8,533 nt of DNA from Treponema sp. (GTDB taxonomy: Bacteria > Spirochaetota > Spirochaetia > Treponematales > Breznakiellaceae): NCBI GenBank assembly GCA_031259035.1, contig JAIRLZ010000125.1, forward strand, positions 1-8,533, in the 5' to 3' direction. The notes below the pieces were generated by a model. It made no database searches. It saw nothing but the letters and a program-made list of their open reading frames with translations, and had not been told where the DNA came from. Positions 1-6,231 of this stretch are shown here, piece after piece. A program made the translations under genes and the position numbers. Within the stretch, counting starts at the first letter, position 1. Every line of letters starts with the position of its first letter.

Positions 1-4
1 AAAT

Positions 5-122
5 CAGGTTCGCAACCGCAGGTTCGCAACCTCAGGTTCGCAACCGCAGGTTCGCAACCGCAGGTTCGCAACCGCAGGTTCGCAACCGCAGGTTCGCAAC
101 CGCAGGTTCGCAACCGCAGGTT
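5..122. repeat. Tandem array of a 14-bp unit, about 8.4 copies
   Basis: Eight full head-to-tail copies of CAGGTTCGCAACCG (5-116) are followed by a partial ninth, CAGGTT (117-122). The only mismatch I see in the full copies is T for G at the last base of copy 2 (position 32). Each unit contains GGTT-CGC-AACC, so every copy can form a small 4-bp stem with a three-base loop on either strand. The unit length is not a multiple of three, so if translated it would give a 14-residue period in any frame. No stop codon falls inside the array, but no start or gene context supports translation. The first four bases of the window do not fit the unit, so the array may begin at position 5. The near-identity of copies suggests recent expansion or strong homogenisation. 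Confidence 0.97.
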
Positions 123-131
123 GCGTTTTGG
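109..131 (+). terminator. Terminator-like hairpin at the right edge of the array
   Basis: CGCAACC (109-115) and GGTTGCG (119-125) form a perfect 7-bp stem around the loop GCA, followed directly by TTTT (126-129) and GG. The right arm differs from the array unit because the partial ninth copy runs into GCG, which lengthens the stem from 4 to 7 bp. It has the shape of a short rho-independent terminator for a rightward transcript entering from the left. The T-run is short, and the structure may be only a by-product of the array edge. Confidence 0.4.
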
Positions 132-241
132 AACAGGCTCTATCTTTTCATTTTCATTACTCCCTATGTTTAGAGGCTTTCCCAATTCTTTCTTCACCTT
201 GTTCGCCCCACGATAAGGGAACAGAGCGGTTCCGGCGCAAG

Positions 242-280
242 CCGCGGCGCTTGAGCGCGTCAGGATAGCGCCGCGGTTTT
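242..280 (+). terminator. GC-rich hairpin with short T-run, possible terminator
   Basis: CCGCGGCGC (242-250) pairs perfectly with GCGCCGCGG (268-276) across a 17-base loop, and TTTT follows at 277-280. The stem is 9 bp and all G/C. The T-run is on the plus-strand side, so it would stop rightward transcription, not the leftward ankyrin gene. Together with the hairpin at 109-131 it suggests that a rightward gene ends just left of the window. The long loop and short T-run keep confidence moderate. Confidence 0.4.
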
Positions 281-360
281 GTCTACGCTCCGCTCCCGCG
301 GCTTCTCTATGGCGCGCTCGCTTTTAAGCGCATAGCGCAACCGCACTTGATCTTTGTCGC

Positions 361-380
361 GCAAAGCCCTTATACGGGCT
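361..380 (-). terminator. Weak candidate terminator for the ankyrin gene
   Basis: Read on the minus strand, AGCCC and GGGCT form a 5-bp stem with a six-base loop, followed by TTTGC, about 38 bases past the ankyrin stop codon. It is the only leftward hairpin with any T-tract that I see near the gene end. The stem and tail are both poor, so termination may instead be Rho-dependent or lie further left. Confidence 0.2.
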
Positions 381-417
381 GGCGCCAATGCCGCATGACG
401 CCGCCCATCGCCGCCGG

Positions 418-3225
418 CTATTGCAGCGCGGCGGCTATATCCGGCCGTTTCCAGCGCGCCGCAGCCTCAGCCGGCGTATCACCCGATATGTTTTGGGCGT
501 ATTTGTCCGCGCCAAGTCTGATAAGCTGGCTGATTTCTTCAAGCGTTCCGTATTGGGCCGCATAGTGGAGAATCGTATTGCCGGATCTATCCCGCATGGA
601 AATGGCGGCGCCCGAAAAAAGCGCGACCATCGCGTCTTTCCCTTTGGCGAGGGCGACGATCGCGGGACTTTTGCCGTCTCCCGCTTCGGAGAACACATCG
701 GAACCGGCCTCGGTTAGAACTTTTGCAAGCGCCCAGTTGTCCGCGTCCGCCGCAAGCCTCAGAGGAATCTTGCCGGCGGAATCAACGGCGGTGAGCCGCG
801 CGTTCTGATCAATGATCGTCTGGATCATGACAAGCGGCGCGTTGTCACGAATAGCGATGTGCAGAGGCGACAGCCCATCGTCATCGGCGAGAATCACGCG
901 GTTCTCCGCGAGGAGCAGGCTGACCATAGCGGAGGAGGTGACAAGGGCGATGCGGAACGGCGTTTGTCCTTGTGAATTCCGCGCGTGGATAGAAGCGCCC
1001 AGTTGCAAAAGCGTCGCGGCTAAATCGGCGTTGTTTATCTTAACGGCAAGATGAAGCGGCGTATCGCCCGCCGTGTTTCTGACCTTCACGTCCGCGCCCA
1101 ACGCCGCAAGACGCTTTGCGGAAGGCGAGAATCCGCCCACAATGGTTTCCATGAGCGGGGTGTTGCCTACAGCGTCGCGCGCGTCAATGTCCGCGCCGTT
1201 TCTGGTAAGAAGCAGTTCCATCCTGGTTTTGCCGGTTCGCACCGCGTCGTGCAGGGCTGTTTTCCCGTTCAGCGCCTGGGCGTTCACGTCGATTCCCAAC
1301 GCAATGAGGCTGGCGCCCGCATTGGACGCATCCCAGCGCACCGCCACATGAAGCGCCGTATTGCCGCTCCTATCCCGCGTGTTAATAGAAGCGCCGGCTG
1401 TAGTCGTAAGAACCCGTATGGTCGAAGGCGCGTCGTATTTAGCCGCCGTAAATAGAGGCGTTTCTCCGGTAGCGTTCCGCGCCTCAACGTCGGCTCCGAG
1501 CGCCGCCATAAGCGGAATGTACTCGTCGAGTTTCCACTGGGCGGCGTAATGCAGCGCGGTATTGCCAAGACCGTCCCGGGCGGCGAGAGTCTGCGGGATG
1601 AGCATCCACTGCCGGAGCTTCTTGTCCGGCGAAAAGAAAGCCAAGTAAAGCGGACTTTCCCCTGTGGAGTTAGCCGCAAATATGTCGGCGTTTCTGGAAA
1701 GAAGGAGCGTACCGGCAGGTTCGTCGTTCTGCCTGACCGCTATATTAAGGCTCGTATCCCCCGCTTTATTGCGGACGTCGACTTGCGCTCCGTTGTCGAG
1801 TATGGCGCCGATGACATCAACGCCGGAGCGGCGGGCGACAGCGATATGCAGAATGGTATTGCCCGCGCCGTCGCTGTGCAGGACGGTTTCCGGCGTGATG
1901 AACAAGGGCAACAGAGCGGTGTTTTCGGTGAGAGCCTTTTCAAAAGGCGTCAAACCTTTGTTGTCCGCCGCAAAAATATCCGCATTATAGGAAAGAAGCA
2001 GGGGAATATAATCCGGTTTGTTCTCTTCAACCGCGAGGTAGAGCGGCGTTTTTCCGTCAATGTTGCGGATAGACGCATTCGCGCCGCCTTCAAGCAGGGT
2101 TTTGACCATCGCGGCGTTTCTGTTCAGGGTGATGAGGATATGCAGCGGGGAATCGCCGTGTTCATCGCGGAGGTTGGGATTCGCGTTGTTTCTAAGCAGA
2201 AGACTCAAAGCCTCTTGATGCGATCCGGCGGGTATGGCGATATGCATGACCGAATTGCCTTTCGCGTCTTGGGTGTTCACGTCGGCGCCTTTGGCAATGA
2301 GCATTTCCATGTTCGTGATGTTTCCAGTCATGGCGGCTTCATGCAAGGGCGTTGAGCCTGCGGCGGTTTTCATATTGACATCCGCGTCCCGGTCAAGCAG
2401 ATACTCAATAAGTCCCGTATATTCCTGACGCGCCGCATAGTGCAGGGGCGTAATGCCGTCTCCAATGCGCAAGTTGAAATTCAAGGTTCGCACCGCGGGC
2501 GCCAAATAAGAGAAGAGCGGCGCCGGCGAATAGGCTCCGGCTTTGATAAGTATTTCCGCCGCTTCCATGTGGGTTTTTGAGTCAGGTCGATCCAGCGCAA
2601 GAGCGAGCAGGGTCTTTCCTTCCGGGTTCTCGGTGGATATGATGGAAGGCGCCTCCAGCATCGCTTTCAGGACATTTGGTTTGGTCAACGCGACCGCCCC
2701 TGGCGTGGTGTTTCCGGGCATCGGGGTGAAGATGTTGGACTTGCCCTCAATAAGCGCATGGGTTGTCCGCGCCTGCCTGTCCGTGTCGCCGGAATGTGAC
2801 ACATTTATCGCAAGCGCCGTACATCCATGGTTATCCAGCGCGTCTACGTCAGCGCCTATAAAAATAAAGTACGCGGCCAACTGATAATCGTTGTTGCTCG
2901 CGGCGTAATGGAGCGGCGTCATTCCGTTTTCGGGATTGACCGCGTGAACGTCGACATCTCCGGTGAAGTAGGCTTTCGCCCGCTCGCTGTCCCCGCTTCG
3001 CAACGCCGCCCAGACGTCTCCTTCGGATTGCGATACGCCCTGCGACACGTCTTGCGACACGCTTTGCGCCATGCTGGCAGCCGGCTCAGTTCCTTTCTCA
3101 TCGGGCAATTTTGGGTCAGGCGTTGAACCGCATGAGCTGGAAACAAAAGCGATGCATACAACGCTTATAATTATTACAAACCGCTTTGCGCGCGATGAAA
3201 GCGGTGAAGTCTTGATATAATTCAT
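418..3225 (-). CDS. Large ankyrin-repeat lipoprotein
   Basis: The 935-residue product starts with a basic N-terminus (K5, R12, K14, R15), a hydrophobic stretch at residues 16-28, and VSSSC ending in Cys32. This fits a spirochaete-type lipoprotein signal peptide, although the lipobox lacks the usual Leu. A disordered linker (about 33-70) with three VSQ-containing tetrapeptides follows. From residue 100 to the end there are about 25 ankyrin repeats, most of 33 residues, many with the consensus GxTPLHxAA. Their anchor glycines include 101, 134, 257, 290, 323, 358, 391, 424, 455 and so on to 915. Repeats near 171-257 are degenerate, with an extra segment at about 220-256. Ankyrin repeats bind proteins; the partner is unknown. 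The likely location is membrane-anchored in the periplasm or at the surface, by inference. The ATG at 3225 is the only start that keeps the signal peptide. No Shine-Dalgarno sequence precedes it. The gene is divergent from grpE, and no enzymatic domain is visible. Confidence 0.93.
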   Translation of the reverse strand: MNYIKTSPLSSRAKRFVIIISVVCIAFVSSSCGSTPDPKLPDEKGTEPAASMAQSVSQDVSQGVSQSEGDVWAALRSGDSERAKAYFTGDVDVHAVNPENGMTPLHYAASNNDYQLAAYFIFIGADVDALDNHGCTALAINVSHSGDTDRQARTTHALIEGKSNIFTPMPGNTTPGAVALTKPNVLKAMLEAPSIISTENPEGKTLLALALDRPDSKTHMEAAEILIKAGAYSPAPLFSYLAPAVRTLNFNLRIGDGITPLHYAARQEYTGLIEYLLDRDADVNMKTAAGSTPLHEAAMTGNITNMEMLIAKGADVNTQDAKGNSVMHIAIPAGSHQEALSLLLRNNANPNLRDEHGDSPLHILITLNRNAAMVKTLLEGGANASIRNIDGKTPLYLAVEENKPDYIPLLLSYNADIFAADNKGLTPFEKALTENTALLPLFITPETVLHSDGAGNTILHIAVARRSGVDVIGAILDNGAQVDVRNKAGDTSLNIAVRQNDEPAGTLLLSRNADIFAANSTGESPLYLAFFSPDKKLRQWMLIPQTLAARDGLGNTALHYAAQWKLDEYIPLMAALGADVEARNATGETPLFTAAKYDAPSTIRVLTTTAGASINTRDRSGNTALHVAVRWDASNAGASLIALGIDVNAQALNGKTALHDAVRTGKTRMELLLTRNGADIDARDAVGNTPLMETIVGGFSPSAKRLAALGADVKVRNTAGDTPLHLAVKINNADLAATLLQLGASIHARNSQGQTPFRIALVTSSAMVSLLLAENRVILADDDGLSPLHIAIRDNAPLVMIQTIIDQNARLTAVDSAGKIPLRLAADADNWALAKVLTEAGSDVFSEAGDGKSPAIVALAKGKDAMVALFSGAAISMRDRSGNTILHYAAQYGTLEEISQLIRLGADKYAQNISGDTPAEAAARWKRPDIAAALQ
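484..969 (-). repeat. Ankyrin block B (residues 753-914), second copy of an internal duplication
   Basis: Anchor glycines lie at residues 753, 784, 818, 851 and 882, with the next at 915. The first four are offset by exactly 329 residues from those of block A, and the last two by 328. The 31-residue repeats at 753 and 851 lack part of the usual second helix and loop, matching the short repeats at 424 and 522. This is most simply read as duplication of a five-repeat block. Repeated use of an older three-repeat unit would also explain it. Confidence 0.65.
1468..1956 (-). repeat. Ankyrin block A (residues 424-586), first copy of an internal duplication
   Basis: This segment encodes five consecutive ankyrin repeats whose anchor glycines are at residues 424, 455, 489, 522 and 554. 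The spacing is 31, 34, 33 and 32 residues, and the next anchor is at 587. The same order of repeat lengths, including the unusually short repeats, recurs in block B 329 residues later. Shared features include GxTPF at the start, a short second helix in the first repeat, and GNTxLHYAAQ in the fifth. Divergence is high, so the duplication looks old. Confidence 0.65.
3028..3063 (-). repeat. Three 12-bp repeats encoding VSQ tetrapeptides
   Basis: On the minus strand three 12-base units encode SVSQ, DVSQ and GVSQ (residues 55-66 of the ankyrin lipoprotein). They differ mainly in the first codon and at wobble positions. They sit in the linker between the lipid-anchored cysteine and the first ankyrin repeat, so changes in copy number would alter tether length without shifting the frame. 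Confidence 0.8.
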
Positions 3226-3236
3226 ATTATATTATC
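3226..3236 (-). promoter_or_regulatory. Possible -10 region abutting the ankyrin start codon
   Basis: Read leftward, GATAAT (3236-3231) and an abutting TATAAT (3231-3226) lie directly before the ATG at 3225. The GATAAT hexamer would place the transcription start at about the A of the start codon, which would give a leaderless message and fit the missing Shine-Dalgarno sequence. No good -35 box is seen at 16-18 bases further upstream (TTATGC or TTTATG), so this is a weak call that rests mainly on position. Confidence 0.3.
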
Positions 3237-3300
3237 GGCGCATAGGACGCTTCGCATAAATTTCTGGTGGAAGCCGCGAAAAAACAATGCGCCGCAACGT

Positions 3301-3340
3301 GTCGCTATGAGCGAGTCGCTATAAGCGCGCCGCTGCGGCG
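3301..3340. promoter_or_regulatory. Repeat and palindrome cluster upstream of grpE
   Basis: A near-perfect direct repeat of GTCGCTATRAGCG occurs at 3301-3313 and 3315-3327, a 14-base step. Its junction forms the hyphenated palindrome AGCGA-G-TCGCT (3310-3320). Immediately after lies CGCCGC-T-GCGGCG (3328-3340). The cluster is centred about 60 bases upstream of the grpE -35 box and lies between two divergent genes. This could be a binding site for a regulator of either gene, but the sequence does not match CIRCE and I do not recognise the site. A TATAAT at 3347-3352 has no -35 partner. Confidence 0.4.
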
Positions 3341-3377
3341 AGTCCGTATAATTTTTGCTCATACACCACACTTTTTC

Positions 3378-3406
3378 TTGACGTTTAAGTTCTGTTTCAG
3401 TATTTT
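3378..3406 (+). promoter_or_regulatory. Housekeeping-type promoter for grpE-dnaK
   Basis: TTGACG (3378-3383) is separated by 17 bases from TATTTT (3401-3406), a good match to the sigma-70 class -35 and -10 boxes with ideal spacing. Transcription would begin at about 3412-3414, leaving a leader of roughly 50 bases before the grpE ATG. No CIRCE operator (TTAGCACTC-N9-GAGTGCTAA) is visible around it. Confidence 0.65.
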
Positions 3407-3461
3407 TCAAATAGAACTACTACATCAACAATCAAAATAGAAAGATAAGTGAAGGTACGAT

Positions 3462-4079
3462 ATGGAAAACGAAAAACGTAAAGAAGAACCTGTCGCAAAC
3501 GCAAGCGAACCGCCTGTAGAACAGGCGGATGTTCAGGCTGTCGAACAGAACATCACGGATGTAGACGCCGAAGAACAGGCGGAAGAGGCTCCTCTTGAGG
3601 ACGCCGCGAAATTAGAACAACTGGAGCGGCAGATCGGGGAATTGAAAGATCAGTATCTGCGTAAAGTCGCGGATTTCGAGAATTTCCGCAAACGCATGAA
3701 CCGCGAAAAGCAGGAAGCCATTGAATACGCGAACACCGCGCTGTTGCTTGACATTATTCTGGTGATGGATGATTTTGAACGCGCGCTCCGCGCCGCGCCT
3801 GAAAATGCGGAGGATTGGACGGTCAAGGATTTTCAAACCTTTTGTGAGGGCGTCAGCATGATAGAAAAGCGGCTTTCCTCCCAGCTTGAAAACAAATGGG
3901 GGCTGAAACGCTTTGATTCTGCGGGAGAAATGTTCGATCCGAATCGGCATGAGGCGCTTATGATGGAAAAATCATCTGAAGTGAGCGAAGCGAAAGTTGC
4001 GGAAGACCTTGTAAAGGGATATACCCTGAAAGATAGAGTAATCAGACCGGCAAAAGTCAAGGTGACGATGCCGGAGTGA
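3462..4079 (+). CDS. grpE: GrpE, nucleotide exchange factor for DnaK
   Basis: GrpE acts as a dimer in the cytoplasm and releases ADP from DnaK, resetting the chaperone cycle. The 205-residue protein has a low-complexity acidic N-terminus (1-50), a long coiled-coil region (about 50-90, including the conserved run YLRKVADFENFRKR), and a C-terminal beta domain. The family signature is present as FDPNRHEAL (158-166) followed by KGYTLKDRVIRPAKVKV (185-201). The length is normal for the family. The ATG at 3462 follows GAAGG (3451-3455) at a 6-base spacing, after the promoter at 3378-3406. It is the first rightward gene here, and dnaK starts 21 bases after its stop, so the two are almost certainly co-transcribed. 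Confidence 0.97.
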   Translation: MENEKRKEEPVANASEPPVEQADVQAVEQNITDVDAEEQAEEAPLEDAAKLEQLERQIGELKDQYLRKVADFENFRKRMNREKQEAIEYANTALLLDIILVMDDFERALRAAPENAEDWTVKDFQTFCEGVSMIEKRLSSQLENKWGLKRFDSAGEMFDPNRHEALMMEKSSEVSEAKVAEDLVKGYTLKDRVIRPAKVKVTMPE

Positions 4080-4087
4080 TGCGACAT

Positions 4088-4095
4088 AAAGGAGG
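4088..4095 (+). promoter_or_regulatory. Strong ribosome binding site of dnaK
   Basis: AAAGGAGG ends five bases before the dnaK ATG at 4101. It is the only near-consensus Shine-Dalgarno sequence at correct spacing in the window, which fits the need for more DnaK than GrpE or DnaJ from linked genes. Confidence 0.85.
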
Positions 4096-4100
4096 TTGTC

Positions 4101-6035
4101 ATGGGAAAAATTATAGGAATTGACTTAGGCACGACCAATTCGTGCGTAGCTGTTTTGGAAGGCGGCGAACCCGTTGTTATTCAGAACTCGGAAGGCGGAA
4201 GAACCACGCCGTCTATTGTGGGTTTTACGAGCAAGGGCGAGCGTGTGGCGGGTCAGCCTGCGAAAAACCAAATGATTACGAACCCTGAAAATACGGTTTA
4301 TTCGATTAAACGGTTTATGGGGCGCAGGCACTCGGAAGTCGGGAGCGAAATGAAACTTGTTCCCTATAAGGTTACGGAGCAGGGCAATGACGTCCGTGTT
4401 GATATTAACGGCAAAAAATATTCGCCGCAGGAAATCTCCGCTTTTGTTTTGCAGAAAATGAAGAAGACCGCGGAAGATTACCTGGGAGAAACCGTTACGG
4501 AAGCGGTCATCACGGTGCCAGCCTACTTCAACGACGCCCAGCGTCAGGCGACCAAGGATGCCGGCAAGATCGCGGGTCTTGAAGTGAAGCGCATCATCAA
4601 CGAGCCGACGGCAGCTTCTTTGGCGTTTGGCTTCAACAAGGATCAGAGGAAGGAAAAAACCATCGCGGTCTATGACTTGGGCGGCGGCACTTTCGACGTG
4701 TCTATTCTCGAACTTGGGGACGGCGTTTTCGAGGTGAAATCCACCAACGGCGACACCCATCTTGGCGGCGATGACTTTGACCGCCGCATACAGGAATGGC
4801 TCATCCAGGAATTCAAAAACGACACCGGCATCGACCTTGGCAAAGACAGAATGGCGTTGCAGCGCCTGCGCGAGGCCGCTGAAAAAGCGAAGATCGACCT
4901 GTCCAATCTGCAAACAACGGAAATCAACCTGCCGTTTATCACGGCGGATCAGAGCGGTCCCAAGCACTTGCAGAAGACCCTCACCCGCGCCAAATTTGAG
5001 CAGATGGTGGACGACCTCTTTGAGCGGTCAAAGGAGCCGTGCAAGAAGGCGCTTGCCGACGCGGGTCTCTCGGCTGACCAAATTGACGAGATTATCCTTG
5101 TCGGCGGCTCCACCCGCATCCCCAAAGTGCAGCAGATCGTGAAAGACCTGTTCAAAAAAGAGCCGAACCGCGGGGTGAACCCGGACGAAGCCGTCGCCAT
5201 CGGCGCGGCGATTCAGGGCGGCATCTTGGGCGGCGATGTACACGACGTGCTGTTGCTGGACGTCACCCCGCTCTCGCTTGGCATTGAAACGCTGGGCGGC
5301 GTTATGACCAAACTCATTCCGCGCAACACCACGATCCCCACCCGCAAAAGCCAGACGTTTTCCACAGCGGCCGACGGTCAGACCGCGGTTACCATACACG
5401 TCTTGCAGGGCGAACGGGAAATGGCAAGCCAAAACCGGACGTTGGGCAACTTCAACCTCGAAGGCCTTCCGCCCGCGCCGCGCGGCGTTCCACAGATTGA
5501 AGTGACGTTCGATATTGACGCAAACGGCATCGTTCATGTGTCCGCCAAAGATTTAGGCACCGGCAAGGAGCAGAAGATACGCATCGAAAGTTCTTCCGGC
5601 TTAAACGAGGCTGACATTGATCGCATGGTCAAAGACGCGGAGTTGCATGCCGAAGAAGACAGGCGTGAGAAAGAGAAGGCCGAAGCCCGAAACGAAGCGG
5701 AAACCTTGATCTACAGCATTGAGAAGAATGTCAAGGAATTGGGGGACAAGGTGAGCGCTTCCGATAAATCCAAAGTGGAAGAAGCCGTCGCGGATTTGAA
5801 ACGCGCGCTTGAAGGCGGCGACGTGCAGACTATAAAGGATAAAACCGAGGTCTTGAAACAGGCGTCCTACAAAATCGCCGAGGAAGTGTACAAAAACCAA
5901 GGGGCGCGGCAGGACGGCGCGGGAACTGGAGCGCCGCCGGGTTTTGACAGCGGCGCCAATGGCGGATCTGGCGCTCAGGGCGACAATACCAAGCCTGCTG
6001 AAGACGCGGACTACGAAGTGGTAGACGATAAATAG
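4101..6035 (+). CDS. dnaK: DnaK, Hsp70 molecular chaperone
   Basis: This is an ATP-dependent chaperone that binds exposed hydrophobic peptides in the cytoplasm, working with DnaJ and GrpE. The 644-residue length is typical. The ATPase domain (about 1-380) shows IDLGTTNS (7-14), catalytic Lys70 in SIKRFMGR, VPAYFNDAQRQAT, the phosphate-binding YDLGGGTFDVS (191-201, with Thr197) and IILVGGSTRIPKVQ (331-344). The conserved hydrophobic linker DVLLLDVTP (382-390) leads into the substrate-binding beta domain (about 391-505), then the helical lid. A Gly/Ala-rich flexible tail (about 605-630) ends in EDADYEVVDDK, close to the usual bacterial end. The segment after Lys70 resembles the insert found in Gram-negative-type DnaK. 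No frameshift or missing catalytic residue is seen. A long antisense open frame over its 5' half is a codon-composition shadow. Confidence 0.99.
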   Translation: MGKIIGIDLGTTNSCVAVLEGGEPVVIQNSEGGRTTPSIVGFTSKGERVAGQPAKNQMITNPENTVYSIKRFMGRRHSEVGSEMKLVPYKVTEQGNDVRVDINGKKYSPQEISAFVLQKMKKTAEDYLGETVTEAVITVPAYFNDAQRQATKDAGKIAGLEVKRIINEPTAASLAFGFNKDQRKEKTIAVYDLGGGTFDVSILELGDGVFEVKSTNGDTHLGGDDFDRRIQEWLIQEFKNDTGIDLGKDRMALQRLREAAEKAKIDLSNLQTTEINLPFITADQSGPKHLQKTLTRAKFEQMVDDLFERSKEPCKKALADAGLSADQIDEIILVGGSTRIPKVQQIVKDLFKKEPNRGVNPDEAVAIGAAIQGGILGGDVHDVLLLDVTPLSLGIETLGGVMTKLIPRNTTIPTRKSQTFSTAADGQTAVTIHVLQGEREMASQNRTLGNFNLEGLPPAPRGVPQIEVTFDIDANGIVHVSAKDLGTGKEQKIRIESSSGLNEADIDRMVKDAELHAEEDRREKEKAEARNEAETLIYSIEKNVKELGDKVSASDKSKVEEAVADLKRALEGGDVQTIKDKTEVLKQASYKIAEEVYKNQGARQDGAGTGAPPGFDSGANGGSGAQGDNTKPAEDADYEVVDDK

Positions 6036-6097
6036 GAGGATGAAGAGCGGAACGAGGGGTTGAGGACGGAGAGCGGTCCAACGGAAAAAGGAAGGGA

Positions 6098-6131
6098 CAA
6101 CGCATGGAGCGCCATTGTTGAGCGTTGTTTT
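6098..6131 (+). terminator. Hairpin with T-run after dnaK, possible partial terminator
   Basis: CAACGC (6098-6103) pairs with GCGTTG (6122-6127), and inside it ATGG (6104-6107) pairs with CCAT (6112-6115) around a four-base loop. A six-base bulge separates the two on the 3' side, and TTTT follows at 6128-6131. An alternative fold pairs CAAC (6098-6101) with GTTG (6117-6120). The imperfect stem suggests partial termination or an mRNA end-protecting structure between dnaK and dnaJ. Confidence 0.4.
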
Positions 6132-6160
6132 ATGAGCGGTTTTCCCGGACTTTTTTCTTG

Positions 6161-6166
6161 TATAAA
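6161..6166 (+). promoter_or_regulatory. Weak -10-like box upstream of dnaJ
   Basis: TATAAA follows a run of T residues (6151-6156). The bases 17 positions upstream (GGTTTT, 6138-6143) are a poor -35 box, so a separate dnaJ promoter here is only a possibility. Confidence 0.2.
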
Positions 6167-6182
6167 ACTGAGATCGCGTGCG

Positions 6183-6202
6183 GGACGTCTAATGGGACGT
6201 CC
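6183..6202 (+). promoter_or_regulatory. GACGTC hairpin in the dnaJ leader
   Basis: GGACGTC (6183-6189) and GACGTCC (6196-6202) form a 7-bp stem with a six-base loop. The same stretch is also a direct repeat of GGGACGTC with a 12-base step (6182-6189 and 6194-6201). No T-run follows, so it is not a terminator. It lies about 30 bases before the dnaJ start, whose ribosome binding site is weak, so it may be an operator, an RNA structure affecting translation, or a processing site. Confidence 0.4.
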
Positions 6203-6231
6203 TATACCCTGAGTTCCAATCTTCACGAGAA

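Larger units (their letters stand above)
123..417. other. Non-coding spacer between the array and the ankyrin gene
   Basis: I see no gene here. The stretch begins pyrimidine-rich on the plus strand (about 126-200), then becomes very GC-rich with several inverted repeats. These are the hairpin at 242-280, a CTATG...CATAG hairpin at about 307-335 with an inner CGCT/AGCG stem, CTTTG/CAAAG at 352-366, and AGCCC/GGGCT at 365-380. A ten-base match to the array junction, CGCAACCGCA, recurs alone at 336-345. One reading frame (2-268) has no stop codon from the left edge, but it has no start in the window and runs through the array and hairpins, so I do not call it. The ankyrin gene ends leftward at 418, so this looks like an intergenic region, possibly between convergent genes. 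Confidence 0.7.

Noticed and set aside
5..122. Array unit as a tRNA T-arm remnant or CRISPR
   Set aside because: GGTTCGCAACC resembles a T-arm, but the loop has C where the conserved A58 should be and no other tRNA part is present. There are no unique spacers between units, so it is not a CRISPR array.
2..268. Stop-free frame from the left edge through the array to TAG at 266-268, possibly the end of an upstream gene
   Set aside because: The array has no stop in any frame, so openness there means little. The rest crosses two hairpins and shows no protein-like pattern. The sequence to the left would be needed.
1549..2355. A 268-codon plus-strand open frame across the ankyrin gene
   Set aside because: It is the complement of a repetitive coding sequence, recurs with the repeat period, and has no family motifs or ribosome binding site.
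3347..3352. TATAAT as a second grpE promoter
   Set aside because: No -35-like hexamer lies 16-18 bases upstream; that region is the GC palindrome. The box at 3378-3406 is much better.
3222..3410. A 62-codon minus-strand frame ending at the ankyrin ATG with an ATGA overlap
   Set aside because: It begins with TTG inside the grpE promoter, runs through the palindrome cluster, shows no Shine-Dalgarno and resembles no known protein. The overlap with the ankyrin start looks like chance.
4125..4967. A 280-codon open frame antisense to the 5' half of dnaK
   Set aside because: Long antisense frames over dnaK are a well-known effect of its codon composition. The frame is basic and low in recognisable motifs, has no promoter context, and lies fully under a certain gene.
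6040..6063. Seven-codon reading frame (MKSGTRG) right after dnaK with AGGAGG before it
   Set aside because: The purine-rich motif overlaps the dnaK stop and touches the ATG with no spacing, so it could not serve as its ribosome binding site.
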